From positions 956,635 to 1,020,634 of the forward strand of contig JAHQRK010000026.1 of the NCBI GenBank assembly GCA_019828595.1: DNA of 64,000 nt. Direction: 5' to 3'. Shown one piece after another: positions 1-9,277 of this stretch. The stretch's first letter is position 1. Every line of letters starts with the position of its first letter. Under the pieces are notes generated by a model. The model was not told the origin of the DNA and searched no databases. It saw nothing but the letters and a program-made list of their open reading frames with translations. Source of the DNA: Aphanomyces cochlioides. Lineage: Eukaryota > Oomycota > Saprolegniomycetes > Saprolegniales > Verrucalvaceae. The position numbers were made by a program, and so were the translations under genes.

Positions 1-291
1 TCTGAAAAGTTTGATATGATGGAAATGGATATCATCCTTTCCATCGAATCAGCCACGTAACATGGATGCCGATTCTCTACTGTATGTATTAATAGTACAG
101 TATAAGCTCGGGGTCATTACTATTCACTATCCACATCGGCACTTTTTAATCTATCTGTAGTATGGAGCATAATTTTATTCACATCGAGGCTTTCTAATCT
201 ATTTTAAAATTCGAGAAATTTGAAAACGACCCTCGGCGACTCTTTAAAACATTCCAAATTTGGAGTTCATATATTCAACCGCAGCAAAACC

Positions 292-423
292 ATGGGGAAA
301 GGCAAAGCATGGACGCAAGAGGAGCTGACAACACTTTGCAATTCGTGGCTGAACATATCTCAAGACCCAGTCTTCGGTAGTGACCAAGCATCTGACTCAT
401 TTTGGTCCCGAATATGGCAGCTA
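292..423 (+). pseudogene. Harbinger Myb/SANT-like accessory protein, truncated
   Basis: The ATG at 292 opens a reading frame with GKGKAWTQEE followed by LCNSWLNISQDP and FWSRIWQLY, the pattern of the Myb/SANT-like DNA-binding partner of Harbinger transposases. That partner is known to help nuclear import and terminal binding of the transposase. About 44 residues are recognisable; after about 423 the frame runs into sequence that belongs, on the other strand, to the transposase. The gene is therefore 3'-truncated by the deletion that fused the two genes. An upstream in-frame extension back to 220 has no ATG. Confidence 0.55.
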
Positions 424-1170
424 TACATCGAATACGTTCCTACCGCATACGCCAAAACAGAGCGAACACCACCCGGCTTTCTCCAATCTGTAGTCAGCTA
501 CTGCTTCTAGGTTTACTATTGGATGTCCTTCTTTGCCTCTGAACTGACCATACCATGCTTTAGGGCAATTTCTCCATGGCCAGTGCATACAGTCCAAAGA
601 GCCACTCATCCCAGGGAATCCCCTGCTTCTGTTGTAGTTCAAGAGCATTTCGATGTCTTCGTGTGTTAGCTGACGCAAGAATTCATCGCCAAAGACATAT
701 ACAACACCATTGCAGAAACGTTTCAAGCACTCCAATGATGTTGTTTCGGACATTCGCATTGATTCATCAAGCAGATCAGCGGAAATGCCATAAGCAAGCA
801 TGCGAAGAGCAACTGTGATTTTTTGGTGTGGAGAAAAACTAATTAGACCAGCGGCATCTCGTTTCTGAGCAAAGAACAAATCATGATGGAGTAACTTGTC
901 CATGATATTGAGGAGCAATGTTTGACGCATTTGAAAACGACGACGGAACTGAACAGGAGTGTATAAAGGCGTGGAGCTGAAATAGTCTTTGATCAACTGG
1001 TTGTGATCTTCAATGCGTCCACGAGGAATGTTTTTTCGGCGTTTGATTTGGCGCTTAGCATTACTACCTTGCCCAGTAAAGTTCATTTCAGTATTGGGCG
1101 AGAACAACAATACAAAAGCCATATCATCATCAATTTGATCGTCGAGTTGTTGCTGAAATCGCTTGGTCAT
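421..1170 (-). pseudogene. Harbinger (HARBI1-like) transposase, C-terminal part lost
   Basis: The 249-codon frame reads like the N-terminal two thirds of a PIF/Harbinger DDE transposase. It has the RRFQMRQTLLLNIMDKL region, the helix-turn-helix-like stretch ALRMLAYGISADLLDES, then GMSGSLDCMHWPWRNCP with the first catalytic Asp, and KAWYGQFRGKEGHPIVNLEAVAD. The normal continuation with the second Asp and the final Glu is missing; the frame ends in unrelated residues within about 25 codons. Catalysis is therefore impossible. No internal stop is present, so truncation rather than mutation killed it. Confidence 0.8.
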
Positions 1171-1317
1171 GTTGGGGATGAATACAAAGTGTCCGCTGAG
1201 AATAACGACTTCTTCAATTTATTTTAAGTGGTTTGACTATTTAAAGACCTCTGCTTTAAATTAGAATAAAAAGTTCCGATGTGGATGGTCTTAGCACACC
1301 ATATACTACGTAGTCCT

Positions 1318-1346
1318 ATGTCCGGATAAAAGTTGTATCCGGACAT
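1318..1346. repeat. Perfect 11-bp inverted repeat, 7-nt loop
   Basis: ATGTCCGGATA at 1318-1328 is followed after seven bases by its exact reverse complement at 1336-1346. It lies just outside the Harbinger remnant. It may be a decayed terminal pair of a small element or one of the window's many fold-back repeats. Confidence 0.7.
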
Positions 1347-2316
1347 GACAGTCATTCCTGAAATGAATGCATGTAGTGTTGTATCGTCTGCATCCAGTGT
1401 GTGCCTCTTGGGGCAAATTTAAGTGTGCCATGGAGGAAATAGAAATAGCACCACGAGAGTTAAGCATTGTACTCGGATCGACCTTAGATGGTAGTTTTTC
1501 TGTGTCCTAGCTAGATATACTTGCAATCAGAACCCAGGAGTAGGATTTCATGTCAGTTTTCAACATGTGCGATTGAGCTGTCTTGTACTCCGGAGTACTA
1601 CCTCTGTTTCACATTACTGTGTGCCTTTGACTTCTCCGCGACCCCAAAAATTCATTTCTTGACTAAACTAAATGATGTTTATCATGTTGAAAAGGCATCA
1701 AAAATGGAAGGTAGAACTCATTGAACGAACGACAACAAGCTTGATTTGAATGGTCAAAACCGACACCGTCTAAACGCCATCGAAATAAAAATACAAAATA
1801 ATAATTATATTTCACAAAAGTCCAGGACTTCAGACTTGACATTTCCGCAATGAACACCCATAGCACACGCGTTGGTGGAGTGCCGAGAAGCTTGAAAATG
1901 TCTTTTCACTTTGCAAGCAGTCATGCGCCTTGTGTTGGAACAACATGGGGCAGCTTAAAAAAGTTGCCCCATATAAAAAAAGATGCAATGAGACGCGCGA
2001 TTAACCTCATGTCAAATGTGACTTGTCCGGCATCCATTCTCGATGAAGCGGAACTGATACTCCAACAGCAAGGAGTCCCAATGCAACAACCATAGTACGG
2101 AGATTTATAACCAATTTATTCATTGTATATTCAAATTAGCCAATCAAAATGAAATGCACACAGAAATGTGGTAATAATGATTTTTCAAATGCACACAGTG
2201 ATATGAAACAGAGGTGGTATGAAGTACGTTGTGAATCCACCGTACAACAATATCCGGATGGTGGAAGATGGTGGAGTTGGTGGAAACCCAGTTAAGTGCT
2301 GTTATTTTGATATGTA
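1347..2316. other. No recognised gene
   Basis: AT-rich sequence. The only sizeable frame is an 81-codon ORF at 1850-2095 on the plus strand, rich in Ser, Pro and His, with no domain I recognise. I see no other structure. Confidence 0.4.
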
Positions 2317-2661
2317 GTTTCTCCTCGATTTTCGCGCAAGCCATCAATGAACATACTGTCAAACTCAATTATTATAAAATATTGAGATTACAGTGGATTG
2401 TACAAGTCGATATCTTGGGAATTCAAAATGTAAATCATCAGGGACACAATATGTCGTCAAAAGCAGCTCAAAATGTACTTCAGCGCAATCAGGAGCGTCG
2501 CGCTTTCGAACGCGTGAACGCTATTCTGGACATATTGAACGACTAGAAACTCGGCTCAGCGATATACTCTGTTGGAAATACTCTCATACTTGATACGCAG
2601 AAGAACTTATGTACTCTAAAACTATATGTTTTTTTAGTGCGCGAAAATCGAGGAGGCACTG
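2317..2661. mobile_element. Non-autonomous Tc1/mariner-type element (MITE)
   Basis: The right end reads, on the minus strand, CAGTGCCTCCTCGATTTTCG and is matched at the left (2317-2338) by CTCCTCGATTTTCGCGCA, two bases shorter at the tip. TA flanks both ends (2315-2316 and 2662-2663), the Tc1/mariner target. The 345-bp body contains a 31-codon ORF at 2451 (MSSKAAQNVLQRN...) that I cannot place. The same CAGTG start appears in the MITE at 8530-8730, suggesting one superfamily source. Confidence 0.6.
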
Positions 2662-2789
2662 TATTCACAGGATATTACTATTTAGTCCCTTGTGTTACTA
2701 AATGGTCACCCAAAACTTTCTGAGTTAGTATTTAGTAACCCCCTTCCGGATAAAATGTAACAGATTCAGTTGACGACCATGTAGAGCTG

Positions 2790-4652
2790 ATGATACGACA
2801 CCAAGTTCAGGGTCATGAACATGTCAACACAGATACTTCGTCACGAGCTCGCCGTGGGCGAAACTTTTCCATCAATGCCTGATATGCAGAACGAAATGGC
2901 TCGCTATTTTGTCGAAATTTTCGTCTTCCAATAAAAGACAAATTGCGCTTGAAGGTTGAGTGTGTCGAGCACCTCGATTGCCCTTTTTCTGTTCGAGCTC
3001 GTCGAGTGCGGAACTGTGACACTGCGAAGATTACCAGCGCCGACAACACCCACTCGTCTGAACTTGTCGATGTTTACGCCACGCTTCAGCGTGCTCCAAA
3101 CTGTCTCCGTGGTTTGCTACTCGTTGCTGTGACCGACGAGGTCATGAGAATTTCAAGCGCTGATGCAAGTACTTCAGTGATTGACAAGAAGTCGAAGGTA
3201 GACCATCGGCTCTCAGTAAGCCGCATGCAAGCCTGGCGTGCAAAACAGAAGGTTCTGTCTGTGTCGCGCGAGGAAGGAAAAGAAAGCTACAAGGACTTAC
3301 AAGACTGGCTACACCAAATGAAAATCAGTAGTCCAAGTGCGTCAATTCACTTTGCAGCCACGAAAAACAGATTTCAATGCTGTGGCCTGGTACATGGACA
3401 ATTCAATCACGTCATTAGCAACATGCTCCCATTACTGACATTGGACGCTTGCCATCTCAAGAGGTAAGACAAAGGCACGTTATACGTCGCCTCTACGCTG
3501 ACTGGTAATTTCGACATTATATTTGTTGGACTGGCCATTAGCAACTGCAGTGAACGCGAGAACAAGGCCGATTGGATTTCGTTTCTAAAGACAATTGCCA
3601 AAGCTTTGCCAAACCTGATCGACTGTACGACTCATGTCACTGTAAGCGATCGTGATAAAGATCTGATTCCTGCGGTGAGTGAAGTATTTCCGTCTGCAAA
3701 CCACTCATACTGCTCTGTGCACATCAAGGGAAACGTTGAAAGCCGAATTGAAACTGGCATTGGTGGTACTATTCACTTGATGGCTCGCTCTGCTTTAAAG
3801 AATGAAGTGGAGTCGATGATGATGGACCTCAATGCTGTGCGACCAGATATTGTGACATATAATTGAATTGAAAAGAGCTCGTGGATTTCGGCGTATTTTC
3901 CTGTTCCTCGTTTTGGTGTTGTGACCTCAAACGCTGCGGAGTCCATGAACAGTTGGATTGACAAAGAGCACTTGTCAAGTCATCTGTCAGTATTGATGCG
4001 AATTACAAGGAAGACCAACGTACGCTTGGCAGATTTATAGAAAGAGTACGGAAGACTCGAAAGTGCATTGTGTCCACGATTGGTGATGTTCTTCAAGAAT
4101 ATGATGGACAGTGCTTTGCGCAGAGAAGTTCTTGACCATGGTGAAATTTGTGAAGTCAAGAAACTATCGACGAATGAGTACCGCACTGTCAATCTCGACA
4201 TGGGGACATGCAGCTGTCAAGTTTGGCAAGACAAGTTGTATCCTTGTGTACATGGATATGCTGTCATTCTCGCACGCCGTCTACAAGTCATCGACTTTGT
4301 TCATCACGTTTATACTACTGCAGCTTGTATTTCTGCGACATTTGTGCGGATCACTCCTGTGGACATTACCAATTGCGCGTCGGACATATCTACACTCCCA
4401 CCTCTTCAACCTACGCTGTCGTCGGCAGGAAAGAAGCGAAAGGCCAGCCGCGGAGAAGATATTGTTAATGCCGAGTCTAGCCAGCAGACGAGAAGAGGCG
4501 CTCAATGCAAAACTTGCGGAATGCCTGGCCACAACACCAGAACTTGTGCAGAGAAGTCAGTTTTGACAATCAACGATGAAATGGATACCGCACAATGGGA
4601 ATTTACTGAAGGAATGTGGCTTTCAAGCAATATGTTCGGTATTGACATTTGA
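2790..4652 (+). pseudogene. Mutator-like (MULE) transposase, four in-frame stops
   Basis: A single reading frame runs from about 2790 to the stop at 4650 without any frameshift, but is interrupted by TGA at 2880, TAA at 3465, TGA at 3864 and TAG at 4038. Landmarks in order are an N-terminal cysteine region (CVEHLDCPFSVRARRVR), LTLDACHLK with the first catalytic Asp, VSDRDKDLIPAVSEVF and HSYCSVHIKGNV with the second Asp and Cys-His motif, NAAESMNSWI with the expected Glu, a SWIM zinc finger (CSCQVWQDKLYPCVHGYAV) and a CCHC knuckle (CKTCGMPGHNTRTC). This is the complete domain order of MULE transposases. Decay has been by substitution only. Terminal repeats were not identified. Confidence 0.88.
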
Positions 4653-5054
4653 AGTGCTCTACATATTTGCATAATACATATTCAAACAGAGATGTTAACT
4701 ACATAATTCAAAGTACTTGCATTGTTATCTCATTCATCCTTTGGTGTCCATGCATGCGCGTTGAACTGTACGATATACAACAACGTCTTGTAATCACATG
4801 TTTTCTTTTCTAATCAGAAGTACTCATTACCTGTAACGAATCCTCGTTGTCCACGTAAAGTGAAGACTCTTCGACGTCCGCGGAAAATGAAGATAATACG
4901 TCTATTTACAATATCTACCTTTGTTTCATATTACTGAGGACATTTTATCTTGTATTTATTGCCATGGTCGCCAGTAAAGTGTAACAGAGGTAGTCGGTGT
5001 ACTACTAAACACATGTGCACTAGATACAGTACATATTTACAGTACTTTAATCAG
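4653..5054. other. No recognised gene
   Basis: AT-rich sequence downstream of the MULE, with several copies of ACAGTAC/GTACTG-type words near 5020-5045. No ORF or structural RNA was recognised. Confidence 0.4.
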
Positions 5055-5387
5055 TCATTCATCTGCAAATTGCATTCCAACACGACACTGGGGGCAAGTT
5101 GCTGGCCTGCACTCATTGATTGAATGATCATCAAACTGGTATATGCATACTCGGCAACATGCCTGCCTGCATGTGATAGGAGACACTGCGTCAGTCATTT
5201 GTAGGAGACAAATGACACGCATTTCGTGCTCTTCATCTCTCTGGCGTTGAGCGGCGCGAGCGGCGGCCTTTCTTCGACGATTGCGCTCTCGTCGAAGCGC
5301 CGCATTCTCTATAGCACGAGCCAAAGCTTCCTCACGCGTCAGACACCACGACGATCTCTTATCCCGCGCCGCATTCTTTACCGACAT
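5055..5387 (-). CDS. RING-like zinc-finger protein relic, 110 aa
   Basis: The frame has a basic, charged N-terminal half (LTREEALARAIENAALRRER, then Arg/Ala-rich) and a cysteine-rich C-terminal half: VICLLQMTDAVSP, ITCRQACCRVCIYQF and RPATCPQCRVGM. The spacing recalls RING-HC fingers of the CVICL...C-x-H-x-C-C-x-x-C...CPxCR type, but the first Cys pair is incomplete and the expected His is Gln. A diverged copy at 61645-61934 has the His (TCRHPCCRVC) and an intact start with CPRCNAC upstream. Here the homologous start codon is lost and a one-base indel precedes the current ATG. Probably a decayed gene, possibly mobile; function unknown. Confidence 0.4.
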   Translation of the reverse strand: MSVKNAARDKRSSWCLTREEALARAIENAALRRERNRRRKAAARAAQRQRDEEHEMRVICLLQMTDAVSPITCRQACCRVCIYQFDDHSINECRPATCPQCRVGMQFADE

Positions 5388-5550
5388 GCGCGCGTTTCAA
5401 CGAGGGCATTATGTACTCCTTCGGCTGTATGGTGAGTGACCAATTTGCAACAGACCAACATAATTATCCGGAAACCTAATTTAGTGACCAATTTGCAAAA
5501 TAATATATTTTGGTACCAAACAGCAATATTTTATTTTATAGGGCACCATT
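5142..5550. repeat. Diverged duplication, copy 1 (partner 61645-62051)
   Basis: About 400 bp aligns by eye, in the same orientation, with 61645-62051 near the right end. Shared words include TGCCTGCATGTGATAGG, CCTCACGCGTCAGACACC, CGCCGCATTCTTTAC, AATTTGCAACAGACCAAC-like sequence, ATTATCCGGAAA, TTGGTACCA and TAGGGCACCATTT, with many substitutions and small indels. It contains the RING-like ORF and about 170 bp of its upstream side. Similarity stops abruptly after GGGCACCATTT in both copies. Confidence 0.8.
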
Positions 5551-6609
5551 TAGCAACGACCCCGTATAAGCTCACAGTCCTTTCAGATTGTGGCACTCAA
5601 GCATGCCATGCGTCTCGAGATTAACTGTAAGGTTATGTGAATGACTGGGAAAGATAGATGTATTGCAAACACAGCAGGCCTTGAAATCATAAATGCACTT
5701 ACAAGAATACGGAAGAAAACCTCCATGATGTGTGGAGTTTGAATGTAATGCAGACTATCCAGGTTCTGTCACCGCTTTGTTCACCAGACTTTTGATTGGA
5801 TAAAATTAGTTTTTGATAAGCTTACAAATGACACATGAAGCACATCAATCTTGTTGGTTAAAATATTCAACCAATTGCCAAGACCCAAGAGGACAAAATG
5901 ATGGTCAAGCTGGGTCAAGCTGGACCTCGAATCATCCACAAGACAAAGAAACAGATGTGGTGATTTCAGCGCTACGATCATCGCTTTTATTAGCGTTGAT
6001 TTCAAATAGATTCAGCACGATTGAACAAGCGTTGATATCACCGATATCATAGCCGTTGCAATCACCGTTGAAATCACCCCTGATATCGCAGAATTAACAA
6101 TATGTGCTTTCACCGGGGACAACACCAGTGGAATCAACGTTAATGATACAGCTTCCGGATATTATGACGGATAACACCATTTCACACGATGACGTTACAT
6201 TAAATATGAATCGACTGGTCAGTGTGAATTTCACCTTGCGAGAAGACTGTGCTGGCATCAAGGCCCGTGAGATACAATTTTGGAGGCTGTCACGTCCTCT
6301 TGACGGTCGGACACTACCACGCGCATTACAGGGTGTATCATACCGATCACGGGGCGTGAAAAAAGTCAATACATGAAGACGGTGAGGTTTATACAATCTT
6401 AGAAGGCGAGCACATTTTCTGCCGACTATCTCATCATCTCTGTAGGTGAAGATCTAGCTTCATTTCAGGGTATGGCGCTCTCTGAAAGGAAAGCCCACAA
6501 CTCCGAGCTGCACAACTTGCTTAAGAAGCGCCCTCGAAGTCGTGAGCATTCTTCGTCAGATGGTACAAGTCATAGCCACAATTTAGTCCTAGACCTTCAA
6601 AATGAAAAC
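5551..6609. other. No recognised gene; short NG-type degenerate repeat
   Basis: Around 5960-6090 the minus strand reads as a run of short Asn/Gly/Asp-rich words (GGTGATTTCAACGG, GGTGATTGCAACGG, GGTGATATCAACG), similar in style to 7435-7690. A 90-codon ORF at 6104-6376 (plus) has no recognisable domain. Nothing else is evident. Confidence 0.35.
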
Positions 6610-6930
6610 GAGTAATCTCTAGTATTTCTCTCGGTGAAATCGTTCCGAAGGACTCTTGAGTGTTGAACTTACTAAGGCTACACGCAGGCTACCGTCAGAG
6701 GATGGATGGTCGTGCGCGTTGTGTTGCAGCCGTTAAGGCATGTGTGTTTCATTGCTACGTCAGTCAAGACTGAGTCATCTCCAGTATTTCTCACGATGAA
6801 GTTGTCAACTAAGGGCCACTAAGTGTCGCCCGTGTTGTAAACAGAAGAGGAAGCTACCGTCTGACAAGGAGATTGTCGCGCGTGGCGCATTGTAGTCGCG
6901 TAAGGGTGTGCCCTTGCTGCATGGATAATG
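6610..6930. repeat. Diverged tandem duplication, about 163-bp unit
   Basis: Unit one starts at 6610 (GAGTAATCTCTAGTATTTCTC) and unit two at 6772 (GAGTCATCTCCAGTATTTCTC). Both continue with a GATGAA/GTGAAA stretch, GCTACCGTC (6688 and 6853), a GTCGTGCGCG/GTCGCGCGTG word and a final CGTAAGGGTGTG-like word. Offsets stay at 162-167 bp, so this is an old two-unit tandem repeat. No coding potential was recognised. Confidence 0.6.
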
Positions 6931-7434
6931 ACCAAGTACTTGCTGTGATTTTTCCCGGTAGAGTTGTTGATAACATTTTGTTGAGTTTTGAATTTGCTTT
7001 AAGGTGCCAGGAGGCTGCTATGAGGGATGAGATGGTGTGTTGTAGCTGCTTGAATGTGCTTCTGTGCCATTGCTGTGGGATGGTGTTAATACTCCAATGC
7101 TGTGTGATATATTTAATATGCAATCGACTATGGACATTTTATTTAGATTTCCTCGTCTAACCAGTTATTGCCCGACTTTCCAAGATTTGAACTGACGTTG
7201 CAAAAAATTGGGCATAATAAAGCGTATGTTATACCTTCTTCCACCGTTGTAAGAAATAGACCATTCGTGCTTCGAATTTTTACAACAATATGACGCATAC
7301 AATATCGATGGGCGCAATACGGGAGAACTGTCTTTTACGAATTTATCAGACCTAAGCACATTGGTGTAACTGCCGACTCTCATACACGTGAACCCAACGC
7401 CCGCAGTGGTACTAGTTGTAATCAAACTGACGCA
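6931..7434. other. No recognised gene
   Basis: Overlapping short ORFs on both strands, none with a recognisable domain or signal. No repeat boundary was seen. Confidence 0.35.
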
Positions 7435-7752
7435 AGTAACGATTCAAATGGTGCAAGATCCATGGATATCATCATCGAAACACCAGCTCTTCTAAACGAC
7501 GTGAGTAACGATTCTAATACCGTTGACATATCAGCTATTTCCAACGGAGTAAGCAACGGTGACTTTGCCTGTGGTTCTAGCGGTGCTGTAAACAGTGTTT
7601 CAAGCGCTAAAAGAAGCTGTGAAATCGACGGTATTTTCAACGGTAAAAGTAACTGTGATCTTTACGGTGGTTTAGACGGTCGAGTCAACGTTGACGATAC
7701 ACTCCATTTAAGAACTGTCCAAGCTATAGCTAATCAAATTACCAAAACATGA
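7435..7752 (+). CDS. Low-complexity Asn/Gly/Asp/Ser-rich ORF, unknown
   Basis: From the ATG at 7462 a 96-codon frame is made of short degenerate words: NDVSNDSNTVD, ISNGVSNGDFAC, GIFNGKSNCDLYGG. At DNA level AACGGT/GACGGT recurs every 9-18 bp. The composition resembles the reverse strand at 5960-6090, so the two may be fragments of one repeat family. No signal peptide, membrane segment or catalytic motif is visible. Whether it is translated is unknown. Confidence 0.25.
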   Translation, partial: SNDSNGARSMDIIIETPALLNDVSNDSNTVDISAISNGVSNGDFACGSSGAVNSVSSAKRSCEIDGIFNGKSNCDLYGGLDGRVNVDDTLHLRTVQAIANQITKT

Positions 7753-8529
7753 GATAAATTGAAGGCATCTTGCCACAGCCAAACTGTTAACCCAGACGTT
7801 CTGAAAATTTTACAAGGCCTTCTTCAACCTGTGGAGAATTGACTTTCTGTATAATATTCTCGTAGAATATGATTTACCTATAATATATCATATTGACCTA
7901 TCTCTAAAAATGATATTAGTGCACAAAATGACACAAAGCAAGAGCTGTCTTATTAAAACAAGCTCTTTTTACCCTTCTTCTTTTTCCATGCTTCTTGGGG
8001 CACTGGAAGACTGCTGGTCTTGCGCTTTGGCCTCTCACTTGATATCATCAACGCAAGCCTTCATCGTTTGCGATTCGCGCGCTCGCAACTTCAGGGTCTT
8101 CAACTTCTTGGGTGGTTTGAACTTCATTAGTTTGTATTTGATTTCTGATAAGGTCTTCAATCTTCATTTCAAGGTCTTCGACGCGCTCGCTAAGCATCGG
8201 TACATTTCTTGTTGTTCCTTGCTCGGTCTTTACTGACGTTGCAATGAAAAAAGCGCATACTCAAACGGCTGCAACACATCGCGCGCAACCATTCCATCCA
8301 CTCACGGCAGCCTTCTTGTATCTTCAACCAAGTCAAGACTCAATGGGCAGTCGGGACAACAAGACTGACGCAGTAAGAAATTTCTAATCGATTATTTCCG
8401 GATAATGACATTCCTTGATAACAGTAATGAATCCATGGCGAAACAGGAGTGCAATTCCTGTTATGAAGGAATTGCTCGGCATGATCGCGAGATTTACCCT
8501 TTACAAACGTCTCTGCCGCTTTGCCTTTA
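7753..8529. other. No recognised gene
   Basis: Contains a 108-codon ORF at 7910-8236 (plus) without recognisable domains and a short inverted repeat around GCAATTCCT...AGGAATTGC near 8450-8475. Otherwise unremarkable. Confidence 0.35.
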
Positions 8530-8730
8530 CAGTGCTCCCCAAAGATTGAAGATACACGATACTCTGAATATAAATATGTGACCAAAAATATTGATTTAAA
8601 GAGTTCAACGCACATGTTGGTGCAGAATATTGAAATTTACCTGTGTATCTTGATACTATTGTACTTTGCATACCTTATACACCTTATACATTTTATAGAA
8701 TCATGATGCTGCAATTCTTGGGGAGCACTG
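8530..8730. mobile_element. 201-bp MITE, Tc1/mariner-like, TA target
   Basis: Left end CAGTGCTCCCCAAAGATTG at 8530 and right end, read inward on the minus strand, CAGTGCTCCCCAAGAATTG at 8730, differing by a one-base shift. TA directly flanks both ends (8528-8529 and 8731-8732). The interior is AT-rich with no credible transposase. Size, termini and target are as expected for a mariner-type MITE. Confidence 0.8.
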
Positions 8731-9277
8731 TACACGAATGTCACTTGAAACGAAACTGTTTGTAACCTAGGTGTTCAGTCAACAGAGTAGCACTAAGTGG
8801 CTGTTGATGGGTGCTGAGGGTGTTGGGTGCCTGTACCGCATCAGCAGAAGGACTGTTTTCTGAGGGTCGTTAGAGGAGAGCATTTTTTGGACAAAATAAG
8901 GGCTCAAAATGCTCGATTTTGGATGGGTGAGGGTGCTGAAGGTGCTCCTCTGCGATGTCGCGTCCTTGTAATGACATATGTTGGGAAGACTGACGAAGCC
9001 CACAGTTGCATGATGCAACTGTGGGCCAACCTTCCATGCTACTTGCACGAAGTTTGCTCAAAGCGACAGAAGCCAAGATCAGCCTTGAAACTCGAATGGA
9101 TGCATTGTATCTCCCAAGCGCACACTAATATCTACTTGAACCCGACTACCATGGATTGTGGTAGATGTAGAGGCCTCGATTAAATGGTTGAAATGGTCTC
9201 AGTTGCCCCACAATGGGAAAAATACTGCACGATTTTGAAAGATTCTTTCAAATCAAAATACAGACCAACAGAAATCT
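8731..9277. other. Unrecognised stretch containing a palindrome
   Basis: A 118-codon plus-strand ORF (8827-9183) has no recognisable domain. GGGTGCTGAGGGTG-type words recur at 8810 and 8930. The near-perfect palindrome at 8999-9025 lies within it. Confidence 0.3.
8999..9025. repeat. Near-perfect palindrome, 13-bp arms, 1-nt centre
   Basis: CCCACAGTTGCAT is followed by a single G and then its exact reverse complement. The geometry matches the palindrome at 20122-20146. Confidence 0.85.

Larger units (their letters stand above)
129..1286. mobile_element. PIF/Harbinger-like element, internally deleted
   Basis: Imperfect inverted termini bound this stretch: ATCCACATCGG followed by an ACTTTTTA-rich tail near 129-153, and its reverse complement near 1260-1286. 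A second, diverged copy of the left end (CACATCGAGGCTTTCTAATC) lies at about 178-200, so the left terminus seems tandemly duplicated. Inside are a forward Myb-like fragment and a reverse transposase fragment facing each other, the usual arrangement of the two Harbinger genes, joined without the sequence that should separate them. This suggests an internal deletion derivative. The exact ends and target-site duplication are not certain. Confidence 0.6.

Noticed and set aside
1..128. Telomere or repeat at the left edge
   Set aside because: The first bases are ordinary AT-rich sequence without tandem structure.
2790..4652. Stop-codon reassignment to explain the MULE stops
   Set aside because: All three stop codons occur inside the MULE and all three also end intact genes in the window, so the standard code is used.
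5781..6396. Short ORFs on both strands around 6 kb as genes
   Set aside because: No domain, no signal and overlapping opposite frames of similar length; probably chance.
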